A stretch of DNA of 64,000 nucleotides from Serripes groenlandicus (taxonomy: Eukaryota > Mollusca > Bivalvia > Cardiida > Cardiidae): contig JASEVX010000034.1 of the NCBI GenBank assembly GCA_031761405.1, forward strand, positions 744,001-808,000, written 5' to 3'. Numbering within the stretch: the stretch's first letter is position 1; each line of letters begins with the position of its first letter. Of the stretch, positions 37,401-40,249 are shown piece by piece. The notes under the pieces are model-generated. The model ran no database searches and was not told where the DNA came from. It saw only the letters and a list, made by a program, of their open reading frames with translations. The position numbers were made by a program, and so were the translations under genes.

Positions 37401-39083
37401 TAACCTTCATTTATAGAGTCTTTGCTTTTGTCTAGGTATTTTCAAAGTCATCTGCTGCAGAATTGCGTTTGGACCTAACTTTCAGACACCTTTTGAAAAG
37501 CATTATGGCAAAAGGAGAAATGGCTCATAATGAGATATTTCTCCCTTTACAACAGTGTTTTTAACTCTGTAATTGTACTTCCATAGATTGAGATTTTCCA
37601 TTTTGTAGGTGTGTACGAGTATGTGTATGATGTTTTCAACAATTGTTCAGTTATATCATGGCTTTTCCCGGGTAAGTTACCAGTACTACTGGTCAATGTA
37701 TCCTGACACCAGCGATTCAGTCTTAATGCTAACCCCACAACCCTGAGCACCAAGGAAGGAAAGCTATCACTACCATCCTTTAAAGTCTATGGTATGACCC
37801 GGCCGGGAATCAAACCTGTGACTTTACCACTGAGGCAGTTGTAGATGAATTGTATGTAAGAAAAGGTTTAACCCTTTCCCTCATACGACAATTCTGCAGC
37901 AGACGACTTTGAACATGTTTTGACAAAAAGTAGAAAATCTCTATAATTGAATGGATAACCTATGACTAAAAGTGGAAAACATTGTGGCAAAAGGAGAAAT
38001 TGCACGTTTTGTGCAATTTCTTCTTTTGTCACTATGTTTTTAAATAGCCGTCTGCTGCAGAGGCATCAGAAAGCGTCTATATGAGGGAAAGGGCTACTTG
38101 ATATTGTCTTGTTTCCCTGTTGTTATTCCCCTACTTTTTGACAGGGGTAGTGTTGCCATTTAGGCTTGTTTGTCCTTCTGTCTGTCCATTTTCCCAGATT
38201 TTGTGTTGTGGATTTTTTTTTTGTATTTTTTAACCCTTTCCCACATACAACAAATCAGCAGAAGATTACTTTGAAAACATATTGACAAAAATATGAAGAG
38301 AAAAAACACCTGTATAAACAAATATTTAACTAATTGAACAGAGAAGAATACATTCTAGAAATAGTAGAAATGTTCATAATGAGCAGTATCTCCTTTTGCC
38401 AATTTTTTTGCAAGAGTCATATTCTGCAGGGGAAAGGGTAAAGAATTGATGAGAAGGTATATCATAATGTACGTAGTATATAAAATTCAAAAGATTTTGT
38501 TTAGTTATTCACAAAAGAAATTTACTTTGTTCTGAGTTATCTTTGAATAAGTAATGCTTTGCAATTCAGTTTGATGAGAAATCGAACCTCAATGACCAAA
38601 GGACTGAATGCTTTATTTTTATGCATCTGAAATTCAGAATCTTGATCCATCCACAAACAAACTATTCAAAAGTTAAATCATATTTCTGAACCTTATAGAT
38701 TCAGATTAGTCTGTACATCTGCTCTTATAGAATCTTCACCAGCTGATCTAAGATATTATGTGAATAGTGAAGATTTTGATCAGATTGTGCAGATTCATAG
38801 GCTGATCTTGATTTGCATTGTTCCCAAAAGTCAGCTTGTACCTTTTCCCATGCACAGGATCATGTAATATGTACCATAGAAGGTTGCAATGCATGAATAT
38901 AGATCAAATGTTGTGTTTTACAGGTACAATCTGGGAACATTTTACCTTGCAAACAATCACTTCGCTAAGAGTAAATATCAGATGGAAGAATCCTACAAGG
39001 TCCATGTGAATTTCCTGGGTGAAGACCATCCATCATCGAAAAGTGTGAAATCAGCATTAGAGACTATCACTAAAATGGTGTGA
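1249..39083 (+). CDS. NACHT-TPR protein (nephrocystin-3/TTC41-like), 3' part: 11 exons
   Basis: Joined exons: 1249-1443, 8229-8362, 18902-18986, 20497-20694, 22034-22171, 24635-24738, 31393-31564, 32821-32940, 35157-35303, 37012-37253, 38924-39083. They total 1695 nt, which is 564 residues plus TGA, and every internal phase agrees. Residues 1-138 resemble the helical region after the NACHT ATPase, with the landmarks NEWP, KQTSNALYLKSLLDE and RMFG. Residues 139-285 form the linker with VPSAVWSPFYLSLYENLVN and VEELPFLL. From about 282 to the end there are roughly six 42-residue TPRs of the kinesin-light-chain/nephrocystin type. Family members use NACHT for nucleotide-driven assembly and TPRs for protein binding. 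Nephrocystin-3 acts at the cilium, but that role is not shown here. The NACHT P-loop lies outside the window. TTC41-like and NPHP3-like cannot be separated by eye. Introns are 0.6-10 kb and full of mobile DNA. Confidence 0.85.
1455..2110. repeat. Degenerate TTAA-type MITE fragments and a ~53-bp direct repeat
   Basis: Intron sequence with eroded pieces of the hairpin MITE family: AACCCCTTTTCCAACAT near 1455, CTGCAGATG motifs near 1577 and 1640, and another start near 1875 with TTCTGCAGCAGATAAC. Between them, about 1768-1866, a block containing CATTTAATGCCTA..GTATAGTAA..TTTAGAGTC..TGCATTCACAACC occurs twice in tandem. I see no coding potential. Confidence 0.5.
2396..2660 (+). mobile_element. 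Short HINE-like element, AGCTCATCTG family
   Basis: Begins TTTTTAGCTCATCTGTTTTTC. It holds one copy of a unit with ACTTTAACCATACC and AACTTGGTACACATGTTCCTAGGAA, and ends CAGATGAGCGTTGG..GCGGCACTCTTGTTT. The start AGCTCATCTG and the internal CAGATGAGCG form a short inverted pair, the same plan as the larger families here. Other copies are near 4752, 33125, 40435, 45172 (-) and 55150 (-). Confidence 0.5.
2893..3665 (+). mobile_element. HINE-like element, AGCTCCACTGG family
   Basis: Starts TTTTTAGCTCCACTGGCTG with the hairpin ACTGGCTGAAAGCCAGT. It contains internal copies of the ~170-bp unit (TTTTCAAATAATTTTGTAG, GCCTTATATGGCTATAG). It ends CAGTGGAGCAATACTGGCTC..GACCTCTTGTTTT. The inverted CCACTG/CAGTGG pair and the shared internal unit show that different end-types carry the same core. 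Confidence 0.55.
3684..4734 (+). mobile_element. HINE-like element, AGCTCACCTGA family (complete)
   Basis: Begins GAGCTCACCTGAGCACGAGG with the hairpin GAGCACGAGGTGCT. It carries about four internal units with TTTTGTAGAAATGTTCCTTGG, CATGTTGATTGG and GGGGCGGGGCTATTTTGCC. It ends GTCAGGTGAGCAATCCAGGG and the palindrome GGGCCATCATGGCCC followed by TCTTGTT. No target duplication is visible. Open frames inside are spurious. The plan (5' inverted hairpin, internal tandem units, 3' palindrome, T-rich target) resembles Helentron-associated elements. Confidence 0.6.
4752..5141 (+). mobile_element. HINE-like element, AGCTTGTCTG/AGCTCATCTG family
   Basis: Starts TTTTTAGCTTGTCTGTTTTTC. It carries the TTTAACCTTACCTCATAACTC and AAATTTGGTACAAAGGTTCC motifs seen in the copy at 2396, and ends GCAAACGCTTGCTGCGCTCTTGT. 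About 90 bp separate it from the start of the 35-bp array. Confidence 0.45.
5233..7390 (+). repeat. 35-bp minisatellite spanning a 3' splice junction (array 3), split by a hAT MITE
   Basis: About 33 units: roughly eight at 5233-5507 and 25 at 6520-7390. Each reads TATCTATCATAG followed by GTCTGTATGTATGGTTCATT. The second part matches 17 of the first 20 bases of the exon at 8229 (GTCCGTATGTTTGGGTCATT), and CATAG stands where the true acceptor TATAG is. The first unit is preceded by a strong polypyrimidine tract (TTTTTCTCTTTTTATAG), which looks like the original intron end. Variant 33-bp units with GTCTGTGCATGATTC occur near 6639, 6813 and 7126. The true exon is about 840 bp beyond the array, behind inserted fold-back DNA. 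Confidence 0.88.
5508..6519. mobile_element. Non-autonomous hAT element with perfect 8-bp target duplication
   Basis: 1012 bp inserted inside the 35-bp array. The termini are TAGGGATGGGAACGAATA and its exact inverted complement (18 bp). The 8-bp duplication ATATCTAT lies at 5500-5507 and 6520-6527, the right length for hAT transposition. ATTCG-rich subterminal repeats (CGAATATTCGAATA) lie at both ends. The interior (5640-6300) is AT-rich with no transposase motif that I can see. Confidence 0.93.
7398..7465. repeat. Short inverted repeat (GCTTTATCAGTGTCCT)
   Basis: GCTTTATCAGTGTCCT is followed about 20 bp later by AGGACACTGATAAAGC, a perfect inverted pair. It lies just after the last 35-bp unit and begins the block of inserted DNA between array 3 and its exon. 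Confidence 0.7.
7503..7647. repeat. Fold-back (long inverted repeat) with CCGAGG loop
   Basis: Left arm 7503-7554 (ATGGACTTTTCAGCTGTTAT, then CATGATGTGATATGCACCAA) pairs with right arm 7594-7646 (TTGGTGCATATCAACATCAT, then ATAACAGCTGAAAAGCCCAT). Arms are about 50 bp with few mismatches. The loop holds GACCGAGGCGATAGCCGAGG. A similar loop occurs in the fold-backs at 7818 and 53661. Confidence 0.85.
7649..8208. mobile_element. MITE-like element with an internal fold-back
   Basis: Bounded by TTATTATATAACC (about 7650) and its inverted complement GGTTATATAATAA (about 8194). Inside, 7818-7877 and 7881-7941 form a ~60-bp fold-back (ACTTCCAGTGTGACATTACA pairs with ACTGTCACACTGGAAGCC) with loop CCTCGGCTTCGCCTCGG. 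Short open frames on both strands are by-products. It ends 20 bp before the acceptor of the next exon. Confidence 0.65.
8229..8362 (+). CDS. NACHT-TPR gene, exon B
   Basis: Acceptor TTTATATAG|GTC, donor AAG|GTAAAT, starting in phase 0 and ending with two bases of a split Arg codon. It encodes VRMFGSFRMLTDKIKDYL, then ENPGDLFSKILERLESDFE. Joined to exon A it restores the family signature LLDE-VRMFG; related proteins have LLEELRVFG and then an amphipathic ILER helix. The polypyrimidine tract before this acceptor is weak. The stronger tract now lies 3 kb upstream, in front of array 3. Confidence 0.83.
8457..9699. mobile_element. Repeat element with ~36-bp inverted termini
   Basis: Left end TATGGTTCCTGTACACTGCA (8457 on) continues ACTTCCTCTCACTGTGCTTT. 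Right end AAAGCACAGTGAGAGGAAGT (9661 on) continues GCAGTGTACAGGAGCCATA, its inverted complement. Two further tandem copies of the left ~135-bp block (CTTGTACACTGCACTTCCTC to GTTATTCTACGCACAAG) occur near 8580 and 8720. The interior near 9050 has GCATAGCAACGGGTCGGTCC. No open frame of note. Confidence 0.7.
10165..10290. repeat. Fold-back repeat
   Basis: CATGTAACATTGAGATATAT (10165) pairs with AAATATATTTCAATGTTACA (10270-10289), and AGCACCAAAAGGGATATTTT pairs with AATATAGCCCTTTTGGTGTT. The arms span the whole block around CACATGTGAGTATGCC. Confidence 0.8.
10320..11191 (+). mobile_element. Truncated TTAA-MITE followed by the 3' part of a HINE-like element
   Basis: 10320-10460 is the left part of the hairpin MITE (TTAACCCTTTCCAAC, CTGCAGCAGAC, AAAAGGAAAAATTGCTCA). 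From about 10617, three ~170-bp HINE units follow (GGGGCTATTTTGCCTTATAT, CATGTTGATTGGTCG). The end is AATCAGGTGAGGGATCCAGT, CCATCATGGCCCTCTTGTT at 11190. The 5' end of this HINE copy is missing. Confidence 0.55.
11192..12954. other. Intron sequence without recognised features, apart from one hairpin
   Basis: AT-rich intron. The only clear structure is a perfect 15-bp stem, CTTACAATTCTCACA at 11571-11585 pairing with TGTGAGAATTGTAAG at 11593-11607. Short open frames near 12036 look random. A run of TTTATTTATTTATTTATG lies near 12877. Confidence 0.6.
12955..13183. mobile_element. TTAA-flanked hairpin MITE, complete copy
   Basis: TTAA then CCCTTTCCCTCATACGAC at the left; ATAGGAGGGGAAGGG then TTAA at the right. 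Subterminal GGCAGCAGACGAC pairs with GTCTGCTGCAGAGG, and a central inner palindrome is built on GAGAAATTGCACG and CGTGCAATTTCTTC-like arms. The TTAA target and CCCTTT ends suggest piggyBac-type mobilisation, which is inferred. Confidence 0.85.
13184..14102. other. Intron sequence with HINE fragments
   Basis: No gene seen. From about 13830 it contains the HINE unit motifs CAGTTTCCTACAAACAACTA, CCAATGGACCAATTTCAAAA and TTCCTTAGATAGTCC. These come from the subtype that is complete at 14105, so this is a truncated copy beside it. Confidence 0.45.
14103..15188 (+). mobile_element. HINE-like element, AGCTCACCTATGCACGAAG subtype
   Basis: Starts TTTTTAGCTCACCTATGCAC with the hairpin TGCACGAAGTGCA, followed by the inverse AGGTGAGCTTTTGTGATCAC. 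Internal units carry AATTTAATTCCAAGTAGAAC. It ends GATCAGGTGAGCGATCCAGG, GGCCATCATGGCCCTCTTGTT at 15187. Bases 14760-15130 lack the unit and may be a nested insertion. Confidence 0.6.
15443..18412 (+). mobile_element. Large HINE-like element(s) with ~165-bp internal tandem repeats
   Basis: Begins TTTTTAGCTCTACTGGCC with the hairpin TCTACTGGCCAAAGGCCAGA. It then has about sixteen units of roughly 165 bp carrying AACACGATACAGTCTTCAC, CTCAACCAAACTTATACAGT, CCGCCCATGCATGACTGGAT and TATGGCCCTTGAAATGG. A 3' terminus (CATAGGCCCTCATGGGCCTC, TTGTT) occurs at 17312 and again at 18411. This is therefore two joined copies or one element with an internal end duplication. Open frames in it are by-products. 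Confidence 0.65.
18413..18901. other. Intron end before exon C
   Basis: No repeat or gene recognised. The tract TTTTCTCTGTCACTTTATTACCAACAG at its end supplies the acceptor. The first part, to about 18520, includes AATTAGGTGAGTAATATAGTCCTG, reminiscent of a HINE terminus. Confidence 0.4.
18902..18986 (+). CDS. NACHT-TPR gene, exon C
   Basis: Acceptor TTACCAACAG|G, donor CAG|GTATCT. The first base completes the split Arg, and the exon ends in phase 0. It encodes RDAIVHDTVTAVWCSHKG, then MSEGELVEFLQ. This matches the winged-helix-like stretch of nephrocystin-3 proteins (a W, then RRGLSE-x-EL-x-xLL). The exon is only 85 nt, but phase and homology both support it. Confidence 0.83.
18987..19386. 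other. Intron, nothing recognised
   Basis: About 400 bp of AT-rich intron ending in a run of sixteen C (about 19370-19385), directly before the next mobile element. Confidence 0.5.
19387..20271 (+). mobile_element. HINE-like element, AGCTCACCTATGCACGAAG subtype
   Basis: Starts TTTTTAGCTCACCTATGCAC with the hairpin TGCACGAAGTGCA. Four units carry TTTGATATTTGGTATGTAGC, GAACCTCTACCAAGATTG and CCCTCCCCGGGGGTCACTTG. It ends AATCAGGTGAGCAATATAGG and a diverged palindrome AGGACCATCATGGTCCT plus CTTGTT. Both halves of the palindrome changed together (GGGCC to AGGACC, GGCCC to GGTCCT), so pairing is kept. Confidence 0.62.
20497..20694 (+). CDS. NACHT-TPR gene, exon D
   Basis: Acceptor TCTTCAACACTTACAG|GTT, donor ACT|GTATGT, 66 codons in phase 0. 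It encodes VPSAVWSPFYLSLYENLVN, then GVLNFSHDHLRQAVESKYL and KKKAGYMRMIEFF. This is the best-conserved linker block of nephrocystin-3-like proteins (VPxAVWSPLYLAL, LxNFxHDYLRQAVE). It is the strongest single-exon evidence for the family call. Confidence 0.9.
20695..21301. other. Intron, nothing recognised
   Basis: About 600 bp of non-repetitive AT-rich intron with no features I can support. Confidence 0.5.
21302..21531. mobile_element. TTAA-flanked hairpin MITE, complete, inverted relative to 12955
   Basis: TTAACCCTTTCCCTCATATA at the left and TCGTATGAGGGAAAGGGTTA at the right. The GACGCCTCTGCAGCAGACGG end comes first here and the GTCTGCTGCAGAATTGTCG end last, the reverse of most copies. The inner palindrome is AATTGCACAGAACGTGCAAT. 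Confidence 0.88.
21660..21880. mobile_element. TTAA-type MITE, diverged copy
   Basis: CCAACATGCAACAAATCTGC and AGCAGATGACTTTGAAAATA at the left, GCAAAAGGAGAAATTGCTCA in the centre, GTCGTCTGCTGCAGATGCAC at the right. The outermost TTAA and CCCTTT are eroded. Confidence 0.65.
22034..22171 (+). CDS. NACHT-TPR gene, exon E
   Basis: Acceptor TGTTGTGTTACAG|GTG, donor ACC|GTATGT, 46 codons in phase 0. It encodes VEELPFLLMRAEQLDRLKDY, then LDVFYRL and HFELIKAWRT. The family pattern is V-x-ELPxxL, an L-x-x-L-x-x-L-x-L repeat, and a final F-x-L-x-x-x-W. Confidence 0.87.
22302..23282. mobile_element. HINE-like 5' end plus ~165-bp AAGGTCA tandem block
   Basis: Starts TTTTTAGCTCACATGAGCAC (hairpin GAGCACAGAGTGCTT, then AGGTGAGTTATTGTGATTGC). 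From about 22540 to 23070 it holds three units with CACACTTAGAGGTCAAAGGT, CAAAATGAGTACTGTTTGAT and TGGGCACACATGTTCACCAT. It then returns to standard HINE units to about 23280. A degenerate 3' end, GTCAGGTTAGGGATATAGAA plus CATCATGGTGCTC, follows at 23718-23755, beyond a nested MITE. Confidence 0.5.
23283..23512. mobile_element. TTAA-flanked hairpin MITE, complete
   Basis: TTAATCCTTTTCCTCATACG to ATATGAGGGAAAGGGTTAA. It contains TGTAGCAGACGACTTTAAAC and CTGTTTGCTGCAGAGGCGTC. It is inserted in the HINE-like element. Confidence 0.85.
23820..24612. mobile_element. Three successive TTAA-type MITEs
   Basis: One diverged copy at about 23825-24016, one good copy at 24025-24258 (CCCTTCTCCACATACAACA to AAGTGGGAAAGGGTTAA) and one at 24414-24612 (TTAACGCTTTCCCAGTTGTA to CTTATGTGGGAAAGG). 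All carry AAAAGGAGAAATTGCT-type inner palindromes and CTGCAGC/GCAGCAGA arms. The last ends about 20 bp before the exon F acceptor, again placing a mobile element at an intron 3' end. Confidence 0.75.
24635..24738 (+). CDS. NACHT-TPR gene, exon F
   Basis: Acceptor TATCTTTTTTGTAG|GTG, donor CAG|GTAGGT. Starts in phase 0 and ends with two bases of a split Ser codon. It encodes VGEFSLAEKAYSGELEKV, then KDIQKSPEYYCTLYR. In the family this is where helical repeats lead into the TPR region. Similarity is moderate, but both splice sites and the phase fit. Confidence 0.78.
24768..25015. mobile_element. TTAA-type MITE, partial
   Basis: TTAACCTTACCCTCTCATAG, CATCAGCAGCAGATGAG and GGGAAAAGGAGAAATTGCTC at the left. 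The right end is lost near 25010. Confidence 0.55.
25050..26465. repeat. ~140-bp satellite rich in AAGGTCA half-sites
   Basis: About ten imperfect units. Each carries GGAACTTCATACTTGGTATG, CAGGTTGGTCATGACCAGTA, GACCCCTATTGATTTTGAGG and GGTCAAAGGTCAAGGTCA. The 13-mer GGTCATGGTGACC (25153-25165) and GGTCACAGTGACC (25300-25312) are perfect GGTCA-N3-TGACC palindromes, and other units have one mismatch. No coding potential. Confidence 0.85.
26466..28440. repeat. Long-period tandem block with TCTGGTACAGGGCGTGT units
   Basis: The landmark TATCTGGTACAGGG-GTGT (cytosine or thymine varies) occurs near 26948, 27480, 27994 and 28296, each followed by ACTTACAAAT and TATCTACAAGAAAGTCTGT. TTACCTTGTATTGGAGAA recurs near 27065 and 27606. 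The units also hold an inverted pair GTTCCGTTCCGCAAA and TTTTGCGGAACGGAA around CCTAGGATAATG. No gene recognised. Confidence 0.65.
28478..28700 (+). mobile_element. tRNA-headed SINE-like repeat
   Basis: TTTGGCTAGCGCCATGGTTG could be an A-box region and CTGGGTCCGATACCCG resembles a B box (GGTTCGATCC type). The body GAACAGGGTCGTTTTCACCG and CGACGCTTCCATCTGTGACA follows. No clear target duplication, so the call is tentative. Overlapping short open frames are not genes. Confidence 0.45.
28895..29380 (+). repeat. Dispersed repeats with AGCTCGACTTTTCGAAGAAA ends
   Basis: Two related starts, GAGCTCGACTATTCGAAGAA near 28947 and TTTTAGCTCGACTTTTCGAA near 29154 (hairpin CTTTTCGAAGAAAAG). Each continues into GCTATACTACTCGCCCCGGC and GGTGTCACACCTTGGTTAAG. 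The same plan of T-rich flank, AGCT start and hairpin is seen in the HINE families. Confidence 0.45.
29380..30310 (+). mobile_element. HINE-like element, AG(C/T)TCACCTGA family, complete
   Basis: Starts TTTTTAGTTCACCTGAGC with the hairpin TTGCTCAAGGTGAG. Four units carry TTTTGTAGAAATGTTCCTT, CCTCTATCAGATTCCTTCAA and CATGGCCGCCAGGG. It ends AATCAGGTGAGCGATTCCAG, GGCCATCATGGCCCTCTTGTT at 30309. It is nested in the TTTTGCATGCAAGG repeat family that surrounds it. Confidence 0.65.
30311..31392. other. Intron with dispersed repeat remnants
   Basis: Three TTTTGCATGCAAGG/GTTGTGCATGCAAGG segments at 30340-30690 belong to the same family as 28990. A small MITE-like inverted pair around GCAGAAATTGCTGTGATG lies near 31210. 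No gene seen. Confidence 0.45.
31393..31564 (+). CDS. NACHT-TPR gene, exon G (TPR 1)
   Basis: Acceptor TTCTTCTTTTCCAACAG|C, donor AAG|GTTTGT. The first base completes the split Ser. It encodes NLGKFLSSVGLLEAAKTVY, then HLEVSYGESHGTIV and KHPDVIK. The first TPR is formed with the end of exon F (L-x-x-FL-x-x-G-x-x-x-A-x-x-x-Y). The spacing to YGESH matches the 42-residue TPR used in nephrocystin-3 and kinesin light chain. Confidence 0.84.
32003..32231. mobile_element. TTAA-flanked hairpin MITE, complete
   Basis: TTAACCCTTTCCCTCATACG to ATATGAGGGAAAGGGTTAA, with CTGCAGCAGACGACTTCG and CTGTCTGCCGCAGAGGCGTC. A diverged second copy follows at about 32478-32660 (TTAACCTTTTCCTACATACA). Confidence 0.88.
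32821..32940 (+). CDS. NACHT-TPR gene, exon H (TPR 2)
   Basis: Acceptor ATGAATCCATTTCAG|AGT, donor CAG|GTAAAG, 40 codons in phase 0. It encodes SLQELAGVYHGLGDLDMAV, then KVFKDAINRQNRIE. A textbook TPR helix pair: L-x-x-LA-x-x-Y, G-x-x-x-x-A, A. One TPR per exon, with phase-0 boundaries on this and the next exon. Confidence 0.86.
33125..33505 (+). mobile_element. Short HINE-like element, AGCTCATCTG-type family
   Basis: Starts AATAGCTCGTTATTCTGATACC. It contains AATTTTAACCTTACCTCAT and CCAAGTCACATAACTCTGG twice, and ends ACGAACGTTGGTGTTCGCTC, then GCGCACTTGTTG. Same family as 2396 and 40435. Confidence 0.4.
33616..33815. mobile_element. TTAA-type MITE with its 3' end inside array 2
   Basis: CACCCTTTCCAACAATTAAC and AAATCTGCAGCAGATGACTT at the left, GGAGAAATTTCTCCTTTTTG in the centre, TTGTCTTCTACAGATGCCTA at the right. 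The terminal bases, consensus GCATGTGGGAAAGGGTTAA, read GCATGTCGGACGGTGTTTAA here. This stretch is also the first part of every 47-bp array unit (CATGTGGGACGGGGTTTAA). Confidence 0.75.
33796..35166 (+). repeat. 47-bp minisatellite spanning a 3' splice junction (array 2)
   Basis: About 29 units. Each has a MITE-end-like CATGTGGGACGGGGTTTAA, an intron tail TTCTCTATGTTGTATTACACAG with the acceptor AG, and CTGTGCCATG, the first ten bases of the exon at 35157. The last unit is the real intron end and exon start. Units differ at few bases (TGGGACGGTG, TGGGCTGGGG, TCGGACGGTG), so the array is young or homogenised. 47 is not a multiple of three, yet no frame contains a stop in most units. A long open frame therefore crosses the array, which I do not call a gene. 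Confidence 0.93.
35157..35303 (+). CDS. NACHT-TPR gene, exon I (TPR 3)
   Basis: Acceptor TTGTATTACACAG|CTG, donor CAG|GTTAGT, 49 codons in phase 0. It encodes LCHGLMGLAVVYIMKENM, then PEAKSLMTKALELSTEVLG and HHYVAAIFTQ. A clear TPR (GLA-x-x-Y, EAK, A-x-x-x) of the type followed by VLG-x-x-H. The acceptor and first ten bases are present about 29 times upstream. Only acceptors a multiple of three units upstream would keep the frame. Confidence 0.86.
35317..35617. mobile_element. TTAA-type MITE with a nested near-perfect hairpin
   Basis: ATAACCCTTTTTCACATACA to GTTTGTGGGAAAGGGTTAA. At 35377-35406 and 35409-35438 it holds 30-nt arms (TTCATGCAAAACGGTTGTAA; GTTACAACTGTTTTGCATGA) with one mismatch and a two-base loop. 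That insertion is absent from the other MITE copies. Confidence 0.78.
35720..36150 (+). mobile_element. HINE-like element, AGCTCCACTGG family
   Basis: Starts TTTTTAGCTCCACTGGTTG with the hairpin ACTGGTTGAAAACCAGT, and ends GCAGTGGAGCGATACTGGCC, CTCTTGGGCCTCTTATT. The 3' hairpin is GGCCC-TCTT-GGGCC. About two internal units. Confidence 0.6.
36530..36990. mobile_element. Two TTAA-type MITEs
   Basis: A shortened copy at about 36518-36672 (CAACAAATGTGCAGAAGATG, GTCGTCTGCTGCAGAGGCAT). A complete copy at 36775-36990 (TTAACCCGATAAGATCTGCA to GTCTGTATGTGGGAAAGGGT plus TTAA). The second ends about 20 bp before the exon J acceptor. Another fragment lies near 36370. Confidence 0.72.
37012..37253 (+). 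CDS. NACHT-TPR gene, exon J (TPRs 4 and 5)
   Basis: Acceptor CTGTTTTTGTTTTCAG|CTA, donor TAG|GTAATT, 80 codons plus two bases of a split Arg. It encodes LGQLSYKQGRLDEALGYYL, then TRGEVGNSHPRMATVLNEIA and YETALMIILETFGPNFLG. Two consecutive TPRs: LG-x-x-Y-x-x-G-x-x-x-EA, a repeat-joining GNSHP, then NEIA-x-x-Y and A. Eighteen bases of this exon (37217-37234) recur exactly in the following intron at 37466-37483. Confidence 0.9.
37288..37463. mobile_element. TTAA-type MITE, right end replaced
   Basis: TTAACTCTTTCCCACATATA at the left. CAAAGTCATCTGCTGCAGAA at the right is followed not by the usual terminus but by an 18-bp exon J copy (37466-37483) and then a second, partial MITE-like segment (TTTTGAAAAGCATTATGGCA). 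Confidence 0.65.
37615..37850 (-). mobile_element. tRNA-derived SINE (- strand)
   Basis: Read on the - strand: CCTCAGTGGTAAAGTCACAG (A-box region), GGTTTGATTCCCGGCC (B box), GGGTCATACC, then a body ending in GATATAACTGAACAATTGTT, AAAACATCATACAC. The body motif ATATAACTG-x-A-x-x-TTGTTGAAA is shared with the SINEs at 41795, 43715, 46433 and 50190. Confidence 0.65.
37868..38440. mobile_element. Complete TTAA MITE plus a diverged copy
   Basis: 37868-38096: TTAACCCTTTCCCTCATACG to ATATGAGGGAAAGGGCT; the right TTAA is lost. 38228-38440: TTTAACCCTTTCCCACATAC to TTCTGCAGGGGAAAGGGTAA. Both lie in the last intron. Confidence 0.8.
38924..39083 (+). CDS. NACHT-TPR gene, last exon (TPR 6 and stop)
   Basis: Acceptor TGTTGTGTTTTACAG|G. 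The first base completes Arg, and TGA is at 39081-39083. It encodes YNLGTFYLANNHFAKSKYQ, then EESYKVHVNFLGEDHPSSK and VKSALETITKMV. A final TPR (YNLG-x-x-Y, F-A-x-x, Y) with the family's GEDHPS joint, then a short amphipathic tail. I see no AATAAA in the first kilobase after the stop; the nearest clear one (about 40435) is inside a repeat. Confidence 0.88.
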
Positions 39084-39311
39084 ATACACAATACATAACT
39101 CACACCAATTGAGCACAAGTTTAAGACTTATCTAAAACAAGTAGAAAAAATGTTGACTTGTATAAAAGTATATTTTCTTTAACATTTTGAAAAACTTGGA
39201 AACAGATGACATACCTTTTCTGAATGATTGCAAAAAAATCAATTTAAGACATTGTTACTGGACAGGTTAGTTATTTGAAGGAACACGCTATAATTGAAGA
39301 TCTTAACTTTG

Positions 39312-39515
39312 TTAACCCTTTCCCACATACAACAAATCTGCAGCAGATGACTTTTAAAACAGCATGGCAAGAATATGGAAAACCTCTTTTAATGCAAGTA
39401 TAATAGTTGAACAAAGTTGAAAACACTGTGGCAAAAGGAGAAATTACTAATGAATATTTCAAAAGTCGCCTGCTGCAAAGGTGTGAGAAAGTGTCTGTAT
39501 TAGGGTAAGGGTTAA
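39312..39515. mobile_element. TTAA-flanked hairpin MITE
   Basis: TTAACCCTTTCCCACATACA to CTGTATTAGGGTAAGGGTTA plus A. AAATCTGCAGCAGATGACTT at the left and GTCGCCTGCTGCAAAGGTGT at the right. It lies about 230 bp after the stop codon, possibly in the 3' UTR. Confidence 0.8.
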
Positions 39516-39727
39516 ATGATAATTCCTTGATATTTTTTTAAAACATCTGGTTAAAGGTGTATTTTTTCAATTTATAACTTTATTAGCCACGTGCATTGGT
39601 AGGGGCAGGTCGTGGCCATCATACCTTACAATGAATATATTAGGAGTAGTATATCGAAATGTGTTAGTAAATGTGGATTGTTTAATGCCCATTGATGAAC
39701 TAGTAATAGACATACAGTTTTTAAGGT

Positions 39728-39870
39728 TTTCGATATGGAATTGTATTTAAAGCCGTTTTCAACATCATTATCAATTATCAATAATATTAGTTATTGATGA
39801 TCCCTGGGTAAACACACCAGTACTTGCTAGGATACGAATTTTGATGAAGGACACTCCACCATGACCGCTT
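39728..39870 (-). mobile_element. SINE fragment (- strand)
   Basis: GCCGTTTTCAACATCATTAT, GATCCCTGGGTAAACACACC and GGACACTCCACCATGACCGC. These match, inverted, the body of the SINE at 46433 (GGTCATGGTAGAGTGCCC). The head is missing. Confidence 0.5.
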
Positions 39871-40249
39871 CAATAGTGTATCGAACCAATAATTATTGTG
39901 GGAAAAGGAAAAATTTAAATTGATTGTATTGGTCAATGGCAACTTTTCTTCTTTCCAAAGTGTTTTTCAAAGTTGTCTCCTGTAGAAGTTGTACATACCA
40001 GGGAAGTTAAAGATCCTTATGGCTTTCTTCTAATTCAGGAAATTATATTTTGAAAACCTTTTTTGAGGTTTTTGATCTGTGAATACTAAATAGACTTTTG
40101 ATAACGAATTTATTTATGTCATTTATTTATTCTATAACCCTTCATTTGTATTGTGTATATATTTTGTTTAATTTCGTTTTGAGATGGTTTATGAAGAATT
40201 GTTATGGAGATTTTACACAATCACTATAGTTTACATGAGAACATCAACA

